Origin: Monosiga brevicollis MX1
Taxonomy: Eukaryota; Opisthokonta; Choanoflagellata; Craspedida; Salpingoecidae
Length of the DNA: 64,000 bases
NCBI RefSeq assembly: GCF_000002865.3
Contig: NW_001865047.1
Location: forward strand, 128,584-192,583
Direction of reading: 5' to 3'
The notes below the pieces were generated by a model. The model searched no databases and was not told where the DNA came from. It saw nothing but the letters and a program-made list of their open reading frames with translations. Positions 10,183 through 20,100 of the stretch are shown one piece after another (the first letter of the stretch is position 1; each line of letters opens with the position of its first letter). The position numbers and the translations under genes were made by a program.

Positions 10183-13100
10183 CCAGTCTGGTACGTGTGT
10201 GTCAAACCCTCGTGTGTGTGTGTGTGTGTGTGTGGTTTTGGAGGAAAAAAAAGCGAAAAACTTTGAGCGCGCACACACACACTCTCTCTCTTGGAAACAA
10301 ATGGCAGCCAGGGGGAGGGAGGGGAAGGGATCTTTGCGGTCCGTGTGTGTATGGGGGTGAATGGTTGGCAGGAGGGAGAGGGGAAGGGTGGGCTGCCAGG
10401 TGTTTGTTCGGCTGGTATTGCCAGCCTTTGCGTGCGAGCCGGGCTCGTCTTGTCACGGGTCTGGCTCGTTTCGCACCACACGGGCCTCTCTTCCCCCTTG
10501 TCCCCGTTCCCTTTCCCCCTCCCCCTGCATGCCTCGTTCTCTTCGCGTTCAATGGATCACCGCATCTTGTGCTCGCGCTTGATGGGGATCGCTCCTCACT
10601 GTTGTTTCTTACCTTCCCTGTGTCTTTCCTGTGCCCCCCTCGTGGCCATGTTTCACTGCGACAGGGTGATGGCGAGCGCCGCGCCTCGTCCGAGCTTTGG
10701 GGTCACGTTGACGTGGCCTCCCTTCCTCAGTGCGTTCCCCCTGCCTGATCGTCTTTTCTCACATTGCTGGCCATGCTGCCCTCTGTGTGCTCAAGGCGCT
10801 TCCGTGGCCTGATACCGTCCGTGACTTCTTGGCGCTTGTCTGCGCATCATCTTGCCAACGTCATAGATCTTTGGACGAGCGGCGCGCAGCAGCCCTGTCC
10901 AGCCGTGCGCCTGGCCGCTTCAGCGTCAATCCCGACGCTGGCAGCGCTGGACCTTCTCGCATGTCCGGATCCCGTGCTAGCAATCTTGATACCCTCCAGC
11001 AATTTTCCGATGACGAAGAAGGTCCGTTTCAATCAATTCCCCATCTCCCCGAACCTGCTCCATCCCCGTGCCCGTCCCGTCCCTGCCTTCAGCCCCTGCC
11101 CTTTGGGAGACACCACTCACATCATCAGCATCATCACTGGCATTATTGTTACAGACACACCGCTGCTGCTGAAGAGCTCTGGATCAGCCGACAGTCGCCG
11201 CCCTTTCACCTACCAGCCCATTCGCGATGCCTCTGCTGCCAAGGACCCCAACAACAGCAACTCCCATGCCTATCAACGCTACCGGTACGGCGTTTGGTTC
11301 CCATTCCTCGGGGATCAAGTAGCTCAACATTGGCATCCTCATGGACCTCATCGTGCTCGTTACTTGACAGTTACTACAACAAGCTAGCGCCTGCCAATCA
11401 GCCAAATAGCTTGGTATGTGCCCCGATTCAACAAGGTTGAGCGTCAAACGATGGATCACTGATGTGCAACTTGTAATCTTTCTGCTTGTATTTTTTTGCT
11501 TTCTTTCTGCAGATTATGCCCCACCACGCCCTGCCGTCGTCCGTCTTCGTTTTGGGCAAGGGTGGCGAGCAGAGCTCTGTGGTGACCATGTATGTGACTG
11601 CAACCCCGACGCCAACTTGTCCCTGATGATCCCGCTCCTCCACCTTTGAATCTGATCTCCATCTGCGTGTCATCGCAGCCTTTCCATGTGGAACACCATG
11701 ATGGGCTCCTCCGTGCTGACCATGCCCTGGGCCATCGATCAGGCTGGCTTTGGTCTTGGTCCGTCTTTTCTTCGACTGTTGACCCGCTGCACCTGTGCAT
11801 CGCCCAGCACTGGCACCTCACCGCTTGACCTGCGTTTATTGTATTGACTCCTTCTTTGACTCGTCTTACAGGCATCTTCGCCATGATTCTCATGGCCACC
11901 GTGTCCTACTACACCTGTACCATCGTCCTCTCTGCAGGCCAGGGCGGTCGCAGTACGTTTGAATGCTCCACTACCTGCCCGTTTTGCACGTGTGTGCTTG
12001 CTCACCCATCACCGTCTTTTTGTCTTGCCACCTGCAGTCAACGGCGAGGATGTCGAGTTTGCCGAGGTCGTGCTGCGCTTCCTGGGCAAGCGCTACTACG
12101 TGGTGGCCGTTATTTTCAGCGTTCTGACCATCGTGGGCGCTGCCATTGCCTATTGGGTGCTCATGTCGGGCTTTCTGTACACCGTGGTCGACTACTTCCA
12201 TGACCCCAGTGGTTCCATCCCAGCCAACTCAACCCATCCCAGTAATCACACTGCCGTCTTGGCGGACGCTCTCCTTGGCGCTAGCGATGGAACCGACTCC
12301 ACCTGGGGTCACTACTGGTCGCGCGAGCTCGTTCCCATCTACCTCATTGCCATCCTATTTCCCCTTATCAACTTTAAGAGTCTGACCTTCTTTACCAAGT
12401 TTAACTCCCTGGGTACGGGCCCGGGGCTTTTCTTTCCTGTTTGGATGTTGGAGGCAGCATCGCTACCGTCAAAGTCTCCAATCATCCTTCTCCCTTCCAC
12501 GCCTTTTCTTACTCACACCTTCCTGACCTGATTACAGGTGTTGTGTCCATCATCTACATCCTATTCTTCGTTTTGTTCACCTTTTTCGATGGCGAGCACT
12601 ATCAAAACAGCCCCGCGGGTGGCGTCCACTTTCACAACGTGGAAGAGTGCGTTGTCGGCCGCCATCCTTTTTGCCGCTTGTTGCCATGGCCTGTGTGCTT
12701 CCCTTCTCACCACCTCTTTCTGCCCACGCACCCGCCTCAGATGGCGCTCAGGCGTAATGGCTCTCTGCGGCGTCTCTTCCCTGGCGTTTTTCATCCACAA
12801 CGGCTGCTTGTCCATTATGCGTAATGCAGCCGAACCAAAGCACAATCAGCGTGATCTTTTGCTCGCCTACATCCTTGTGTGCTTGACCTACCTCCTCGTT
12901 GGTGCGTGCTTGCTTCCTCTTTCTCTCTCTGGACGGATGATTGGGCCCTAAGACGTCGTATTGGGAGCTTATGTTCTAGCGTTGACACCCCTGTCTCCGC
13001 ATGCCCGCCTGCCAGTTGATCGCCCAGCTCACTTGTTTGATGCACGTTCGTATCGCTGCTCTCGTAATATCAGGTGTACTGTACTACATCTCCTACGCGG

Positions 13101-13989
13101 GTAACAAGGACGGCATCAACAACAACTTCTTGCAAGACTTTCACAAGACGGACAAGAATTTCATTTTCTCCTTGATTGCACAGCTTTGTCTACTTTTGCA
13201 AATGATTACAGTGTATGTGCCGATTGGGCCCACATCGTCACCGACACACATGGCATCCCAATGCCTCTTCTTTGGTTTCACGTCTCACGTCCCACGCTCG
13301 GCTACTGCTTCCAGATTTCCACTGCTCATTTTCATCGTCCGCTTTCAAGTCATGTCCACCTTCTTCAATGGCAACGTTTGGCCCAGGTAGCGCGTTGCTT
13401 CTTGCCCAAATGTTGCGTGTTGTAGCAAGCCGCGTGCAGGCCTGTCAGAGGCTGTGGCCAAAACCTTGTTTTGCGTCGGCTCACCACAGCTTGCCCACGC
13501 CTTGCAAATTGCGGCCATAGCTTTGGTCACGTGCTGGGCTTGAACGTCATGATTACCACCGTCTGTGTGCTGGTGGCCATCTTCTATCCTCATATCGGCG
13601 ATATCCTGCGGTATGAACAGCGCCTGGCTTGCCAACTTGTTTTACACAAGCACAGACTCAATCTGAGGGGGTGGACAATGAGCTCTGCCGTGGGCGTTTT
13701 GTGTCAATTCATTCCTTCTCTCCATTTTCTCCTGCTTACAGCTACACGGGCGCCATCTGCGGTTGTGTGTACATCTTTGCGCTGCCCTGCCTGGTGCAAA
13801 TGGAAATTTTACGCCGCCAAAGTATGGGCCTTGCTGTTCCTTTTCTACTGGACGATTAGCCTCGTGTCCTTGTCTCACTTGGAACTTGTATTTGTTGTTG
13901 CAGATAAACTGACCGTGAGCAAACGGGTGATTCATTATCTCCTCATGCTTTTGGGTGTGGGCATTCTGGTCGGACAGTTCACGCCGTGA
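10179..13989 (+). CDS. SLC38A9: SLC38A9-like lysosomal amino-acid transporter
   Basis: Sixteen exons join in a continuous frame: 10179-10190, 10665-10729, 10867-11021, 11155-11284, 11371-11413, 11513-11589, 11679-11758, 11872-11952, 12038-12412, 12538-12646, 12741-12901, 13074-13212, 13315-13386, 13521-13610, 13742-13821 and 13904-13989, predicting 584 residues (human about 561). Every codon phase agrees. The first membrane helix carries SMWNTMMGSSVLTMPWAIDQ, near-identical to human SLC38A9. Later blocks (AYWVLMSGFLY, FPLINFKS, SSLAFFIHNG, YPHIGDILRY) also match. The luminal loop has NST and NHT glycosylation sites. In animals SLC38A9 exports amino acids from lysosomes and reports arginine to Rag-Ragulator/mTORC1. 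The N-terminal cytosolic tail keeps the YYxxL and P-x-H-x-x-P elements that bind Rag. Orthology is strong; sensing is inferred. Confidence 0.95.
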
Positions 13990-14392
13990 ACGGGTCTTGC
14001 CTGACTAGCATCCCTGACACACCACAGGGTCCCGTTCGAGCATATGATTGTGTATTTTCGTCTGCGTGGGCTTGTTTGGGTGGTGCTCTTTTTTGTGTTC
14101 TGTTTTCTGTCGGTGCATGACGTGCGCGACTGGGAGAGGCCAGAGATCGCTTGTTCGATTCTCAAGCGGTCAGCGAATTTTAGCCATTTATCCACGAGCC
14201 TTTACACATCCTCCATCACGACAGCTCGCCACTTCCGTTGGCTCTTTTTGACCCGAGTCATGATGCCTGTCATGACGTCACGCACAGCGTGTGACGGTTG
14301 TGGACGTCGGTGTCGTCGTTTGGAAGTCGTCGGGAACACACGCGTCTCGGTCCTTGCATGCCCAAAATATAGACCCCGAGCACGCCGCAAAA
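13990..14392. other. Convergent 3' spacer
   Basis: This spacer lies between the stop codons of the SLC38A9-like gene (plus) and the TFB-like gene (minus). It contains no recognisable exon; it presumably holds both 3' untranslated regions. Confidence 0.6.
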
Positions 14393-16650
14393 CTAAAGCT
14401 CATTGGCCAGGGCAAACTGTGCCACTTGCAGCAGCTCGTCGGTTGTCAAGTTGTTGCTGCGTTGCTCCAGCAGTGGCTCCAGCTCGGATGGAATTTCATC
14501 CATGTCCACATAAGGCCTATTATCCAGGCACCCGGCACGGCCGTGAACAAAGCATGGCGGACAGCATGCGGCCGCCGATGGGGATGCACACATACTCGAG
14601 CAGCTTGCGCACGGGCAATTGGTTAGGCGCAAATAGCTTCAGCAAAGTTTCATCATAGCGGGCCAAGCCGACTGGCGTGCTCACTGTGTGCGCAAGCCCC
14701 AATGGGCGCAGTGGGTGAGCGGGGCTCATAGAGACATGGCGGCAGGGCTGAGTGCATGTATGCACCGCAAAGGAAAGTGGCGGCACACCCACCACTGTCT
14801 GGTAAAGAGGCCTTGGGGGCAATTTCAAGCAAGTGCATGGTGTCGTCTTTCTGCAAGGTGCGTGTGGGCACGTGAAGGGAGGATGCGTCAGAGGCTATAG
14901 TTGCAACGTAGCTGAAACTTTAAAATCGACAATGCGCGCGTGCATGCATAGCATTCCGCGAGGCAAAAATCGTCGCCGTGCCCACCTTGTATACATCAAG
15001 GGGTGGCGAAAAGAGCTGGCGAGGAAACACGCGAAGCTCATGCACGTCGCACAACGTCTGCAAAGCAGAAGACAGTGGCACGGCAGTGAGACGCACCCAG
15101 CGGCATTTGAATAAGCCTGGGTTGTGTAAGCTGCACGGACCTTGGTGAGAGCGGTGATGCGAGTGAAGCGGCTTTGGCCCGGGTCAGCGACAAGGGTTTG
15201 GGCCCACTTGCGGTTTAATAGACAATAAAACTTGCACGATTGCCTGTAAGAGAAGGGCGAGTCGAAGGCTACCAGCTGACGATGCGGAGAGACACAACCA
15301 GAAGCGGCGTCAGTGAGATTGTTGGATCGGGCAGTGCGGCGATAAGACCAAAGTAGGAGGGCACTGATTGGCTGGACAAGCCGCGAGGCACTGCACGCAC
15401 CTGGTATAAAACATTGGTAATATAACCGAGACCGTTGTGGGTCGGGAGAAACAAGAAGAGCGTGCGCGGCAAGTCCTTTTGGCGTGCAGCTGGCGGGCGC
15501 GGGCGAGTGACAAGGACACGGAGAATGACAAGTCGTGGGTGCCGATGAGTTAGTATTGAGACCAGTTAGCCCGTGCGTTCCAACCCTGTACAACACATAC
15601 CAAGCACATTGTCTTCGTGTTCTTTCACGGCTTCCGGAGTTGCTATGTTATAATGTATTAAAAAAAAAAAAAAAAGGCCCACGCGTGGGAAGTTAGTGTG
15701 GCTGAATCCGGCGCAGTCCTGGTGTCAACACAACGTAGAACTTGGCAGGCACACACTTTGATGGTAGCCAAGCACTGAAAGATGGGCGTTGATGACGGAC
15801 AAGTGCTTGGGAAAGGCGTTTGTCAAACGTTCAAAGCAGTCTGGATCGATATTAAGGCGGCTGCTTGAGCTGTTACATCCCGTTACAAAGGCGGCACCGT
15901 GCTGCAAAAAAGCCTGAGTGAGCAGACCAGCTCCTGCGGCTTGCTCGTATACGTGGCGACCTTCCACATCACAGTGGGCAGCGATCAAGTCTGCCAAACA
16001 CAGTGGCCAGCCGACATGGTGCAGCTGAGGAATCGGAGTGTTGACACATTGAAGCTCGGGGCGGCTGGTCGCGGCTAAATTACCTGCAAGACGAGGGTCC
16101 ATGACGAAGAGAGGCTGACTGGCTGAGCTGCGGATGCGTGAGGATTTCTGAGGTGTGTCAACAACGAGAAAAGAGTGTGAGGTTGACCCGAGGCATCGTG
16201 GTGGCGCGGTGGCACGTCGGGAGCGCGCCTTGCCCGAATCACAACCAAAAGCATCGTACGCACGTGTGCAAGCATGTTGGCAAAGGGAGCCGCATCTTCG
16301 GCGGTGATGATGGTGGGTACGTTAGGCTTGCGCACAGATGGCTTTGATTCACGCGTTGGGCGCGTGAGTCGTTTGAGCCTCAAGCGCGGCGCCTTGTTTG
16401 GGCTCGCTTGAGCCTGGGCCTGGCCGTGTGCTTGTGCAGTGGCAGACTTGCGGGCGGCCTTGCTCGATCCAGTGGGCGGGCTGGGCTTGGCTTTCGTAGC
16501 AGTCGTACCCGCAGCTGCAAAGGACCCAGTATGTAGTGAAGAAGCCTGCAGCCAGACACGGCACCTGAGTTGCCGCGCCGTCGCTAGCCAGCTGCTCATC
16601 CGGCCGGTGCCTGTGGCAAGGAAGCAGCGCCGGGCTCTGCCTTGATGCAA
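14393..16650 (-). CDS. Mitochondrial transcription factor B / rRNA adenine dimethyltransferase family
   Basis: Multi-exon minus-strand gene. The first exon (16650 to about 16260; alternative Met at 16599) starts with an Arg-rich, acid-free leader typical of mitochondrial import, followed by a Ser/Ala/Lys-rich linker. The next exon (about 16085-15770) holds the SAM-binding motif I region, YEQAAGAGLLTQAFLQHGA, characteristic of the KsgA/Dim1/TFB family. Further exons encode LPRTLFLFLPTHNGLGYITN, CKFYCLLNRKWAQTLVADPG and DVHELRVFPRQLFSPPLDVY, which follow the order of TFB1M/TFB2M. The last exon ends ...LLQVAQFALANEL at a stop at 14393-14395. The usual catalytic N-L-P-Y block appears as F-L-P-T, so methyltransferase activity is doubtful and a TFB2M/Mtf1-like role in mitochondrial transcription initiation is likelier. 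Internal exon edges are approximate. Confidence 0.8.
15656..15675. repeat. Poly(A) run inside an intron of the TFB-like gene
   Basis: A homopolymeric A tract of about 15 bases, equal to a T run on the coding strand, lies between the motif I exon and the next exon. It probably serves as, or derives from, an intronic pyrimidine tract. Confidence 0.6.
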
Positions 16651-17178
16651 CGCAGTGGATAAGCCAGGTCTTGCCAGATCCCCCTGGTGCCTTTAGCCCT
16701 GTGAGTGGTTTTTCCTGGCAAATGATCCCCACTCAACCAGCGGTGTCATCAACCGCCTTCACCTCAATCTGCCCCTGCCACCGCTGTCCGTCCCCTGTCG
16801 TTGCGTCGCGAGAACCGCTTGCGGGTCTTTCGGGTCCGCAACTTTCTGCTCTTGCGCGCACGCTGTGAAACACAACCTCAAAGACAGCACCCTCGGAAAT
16901 AAAGTTATTCACCTGGGAAATCAATTATGGAACAGTTACCAAACAAGAAGCGAGGAGCATGCTATGAAGCGAACGAACACTGGTGGAGGAGCTCACAAAG
17001 CCAAGGGCGGAATCGAAGGACACGGTGCACCTGCGCCATCAACGCAAATAACAGAACAATTCGGAGTACCTTGGAGCAACACCGACCACGCAAACCAAAT
17101 GCTCACGAGGCACGAGAATGTCAACAGTAGTTCGGGTTAGCCTGCTGCCCATACACCGGTACCAAGGGTGTAGCTTGC
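16651..17178. other. Spacer between two minus-strand genes
   Basis: About 530 bases lie between the TFB-like start and the receptor-kinase stop. The right part, A-rich near 16870-17100, is presumably the 3' untranslated region of the kinase, and the left part the promoter of the TFB-like gene. No coding exon is supported. Confidence 0.6.
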
Positions 17179-20100
17179 TCACGACTCGGCAGGCACGGTC
17201 CAGTTTGAGACCAAGGCGTCCAACTGCTCAGCTATGGCAGGCAATATTGGGCGATGGGTGGGCTCACCCACCCAGCAGCTCGTCATGAGTGTGATCAACA
17301 AGTCTGGGGCATCTGGCCGCGCCGATGTCACGGCTGCTGGATCAAGGCGCTTGCCAGCATCCAAAAGGCGCCACAGTCCAGTGAGGAGGGGCCCCCTGTA
17401 CTTGTCTGGGCCGCCGTACTCTTGCGCCAGCAAATCAGGTGTTTGGCTGGTCAGGGCTTCCCACATCAGCACGCCAAAGGAAAAAACGTCTGCGGGAAGG
17501 CCACCGTTGCACGCCGTGGCCAGGACCTCGACAGCCATGTACAGAGGCGTGCCAGCCATTCCACTCTGCGTCAGACTTGCCTCCATGTTCTCAACCAGCA
17601 AATCACGTCCCACCGAGCCCAGAGATGCGTCGCTCGCAACATCGCTCCCTGGCTTGGTCAGACTGGCATTGACCCCAACCAGGCGCTCGCGCAGCTTGAC
17701 AGAGCCAAAATCTGTAACCTTGGCTCGATATTGCTCCGTCACCAGCACGTTGCCCGCCTTGATATCTCGGTGGGCGTGGCCCAATTGGTGGAGATACGCC
17801 AGCCCCGATGCCACATCGGCTAAAATCTGCACTCGTTGCTCCGTTGACAGGTCGCGGGGCTGGCTGCCGCGCAAAACAGAGCGCAGCGAACCTTGCTTCA
17901 CAAGCTCCAAGACCAGGAAGGGAATCTGGCGTTGGGCGCCAAAGTCCCCCTCGCCCGCTCCAAAGAACCGCACCAAATGCGGGTGGCGTGTACGCTGCAA
18001 AAAGTCGAGCTCCTTCTCAAAATCTTGCACGGCTGCAAAGTTGGCTGCAGCCGATGCATTGAGGATTTTGACACAGACCTCCAAGTCCTGCCAACGGGCA
18101 CCCCAGACCTCGCCAAAGGCACCAGGTGAGTCTCCGTCAATGCGCTTCAAGAGCTCAAGCTCACTGCGCTGGATTCGCCAGGCTTGCTTCAGCTCGGCAA
18201 TCTCGTCATGATACGTCTCAGCAAGCAGAAGCCGCTCTAGCTCATGGGCCTCGTGCAGGCGTCGCATGCGCCGGGCTTGCCACCTGTGCAAGCCCACCGT
18301 GCTCAGCATCAGGAGGCCTACGGCCACGAGTGTCATGAGGGCCACAAACCACGGGCGCTGAACCAAGGGCGTGTGGTGCGGTATAGGCAGGCAATGGGTG
18401 CCGTTGGGCGCTTGGTAGCCTGGTGAGCACTCGCAGAAAAACCGATGCCCGCCAAAGCCATCGGTGCTTTGCACAACCTGGCTGGTATCTGGCATGACAC
18501 CCTGCGAGCTAGTCGGCCGCAGCGCACACTGCAGCGGGCTGTTTTGCAGAAAGACGGAGGGCACATCGTTCAGGCTGCACACAATCTGACCCGTACTGTC
18601 TGTGGCAGCACAGCCATCGGCCCACGTGTTGCCGACATACAGGTGCTCGCCAAGGACCGACGTGACTGCCTGAAGACTGGTGATGGAATTGTTGGAGAGG
18701 TCGATAACCTTGGTGCCCGCGCGGATGCACTGCCGAAGCAAGTTGGCCCACGGCAGCGCATCCTCTTGATTGCTCGCCACACTGACCAGCGCGGTGCCGG
18801 TCCGGGCGCAGAGCAGCGGCGACAGGGGCAGTCTTGTGCGCGACAAGTCAAAGACGCTGGCGTTCAGCATGGTTGCCCGGGCCAGCACTGGGTTGCCTGA
18901 GACGTTGTAGCTCTCCAATGTGCCATGAAAACCATCGATTTGCAACGCGGTGAGGCGGGGCATGGCATGCACGTCCAGCTGTCTGAGCTCAGCTTCTGGA
19001 GTGGGCGCAAAGGCCAGAGCAAGGGTGGCGGCGTGTGGCCAACAGCTGATATCGAGTTGCGTGAGGTGAGGTAAAGCACTCAAGTTGAGGAGAGGGGTGG
19101 CGAGCGTTGAGCCCAGTAGGCCGGGAGCCAACAGGGTCAGACTGGGCCAGTCGGACCAGGTCAGCCCCGTGACAGCAGCACCGGTCAGCGTGAGCACGGT
19201 CAATGGTGCTGAAGCAGGCACCTGCACATCCACCTGGTAAGTAGCCGGGCAGTCATTGCGAGCCAGGTGCAGTTCTTGGAGCAGGGGGTACCCACGCAGG
19301 TCGAGCGCCAAGGTGGTCAGCAGCGTGTCGCTCAGATCGAGAGTGAGCAGTTCGGGGCTCTTCGGAAGGACAGAGCTGTTCAGCTGCTGAAGGGGGTTCT
19401 GAGCCAGGCTCAGCTTGTAAAGCCGGGTCAAGGGGGCAAGCGTGGCTGGGTCGAGCACACTAAGGCGATTCTCGGTGAGCTGGAGTCGGTACAATTGAGT
19501 GAGGCCAGCAAAAGTGTCCGGTGCAAGGGTGGTGAGCTGATTGCTGTTAAAGTCGAGGTCGTGAAGACTGGTAAGGGGGGCGAGGAGACCCGGAGGCAAG
19601 GTGGTGAGCTGGTTCGACATGAGGAAGAGGGTGTCCATTTGCGTGCACGCCTTGAAGAGGCCGGCTGGAAGAGCGGTGAGTTGGTTCTTCTGCAGGGATA
19701 GACTCATGATCGAGGGAGTTTTGTCGAATAGACCAGCAGGAAGGGTGGACAGCTGATTGCCTTGAAGGACGAGGCTGAAGACATTGGGGACGTGATCAAA
19801 GACGTGTGCAGGCAGGGTGGTGATTTGGTTCCAGGCGAGGCTGAGGCTGCCCAGGCTCGAGAGGCCAGCAAAAGAGTCGAGTGCGAGGGTGTTGAGCCAG
19901 TTGTTGCTGAGGTCGAGCGAGTTGAGTTGGGCCAGGTTGGACCACAGACCACTCGGGAGGGCGGATAGCAGGTTGGTCGAGAGGTCGAGGATGTTGAGCT
20001 CGGGGGTGTGGGCAAAGGTGTCGACCGACAGGGCTGTGAGTTGGTTCTGATGGAGGTAGAGCGTGACGAGCTGTGAGGTGGCGCGAAAGCATTGGTCGGG

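Noticed and set aside
17740-17780. Receptor kinase considered as a tyrosine kinase
   Set aside because: The catalytic loop is HRDIKAGN; receptor tyrosine kinases carry HRDLAARN or HRDLRAAN forms. TKL or serine/threonine type fits better.
17234-18211. 325-codon plus-strand frame opposite the receptor kinase
   Set aside because: It lies antisense to the conserved kinase domain and has no recognisable features; it is a shadow of the coding strand.
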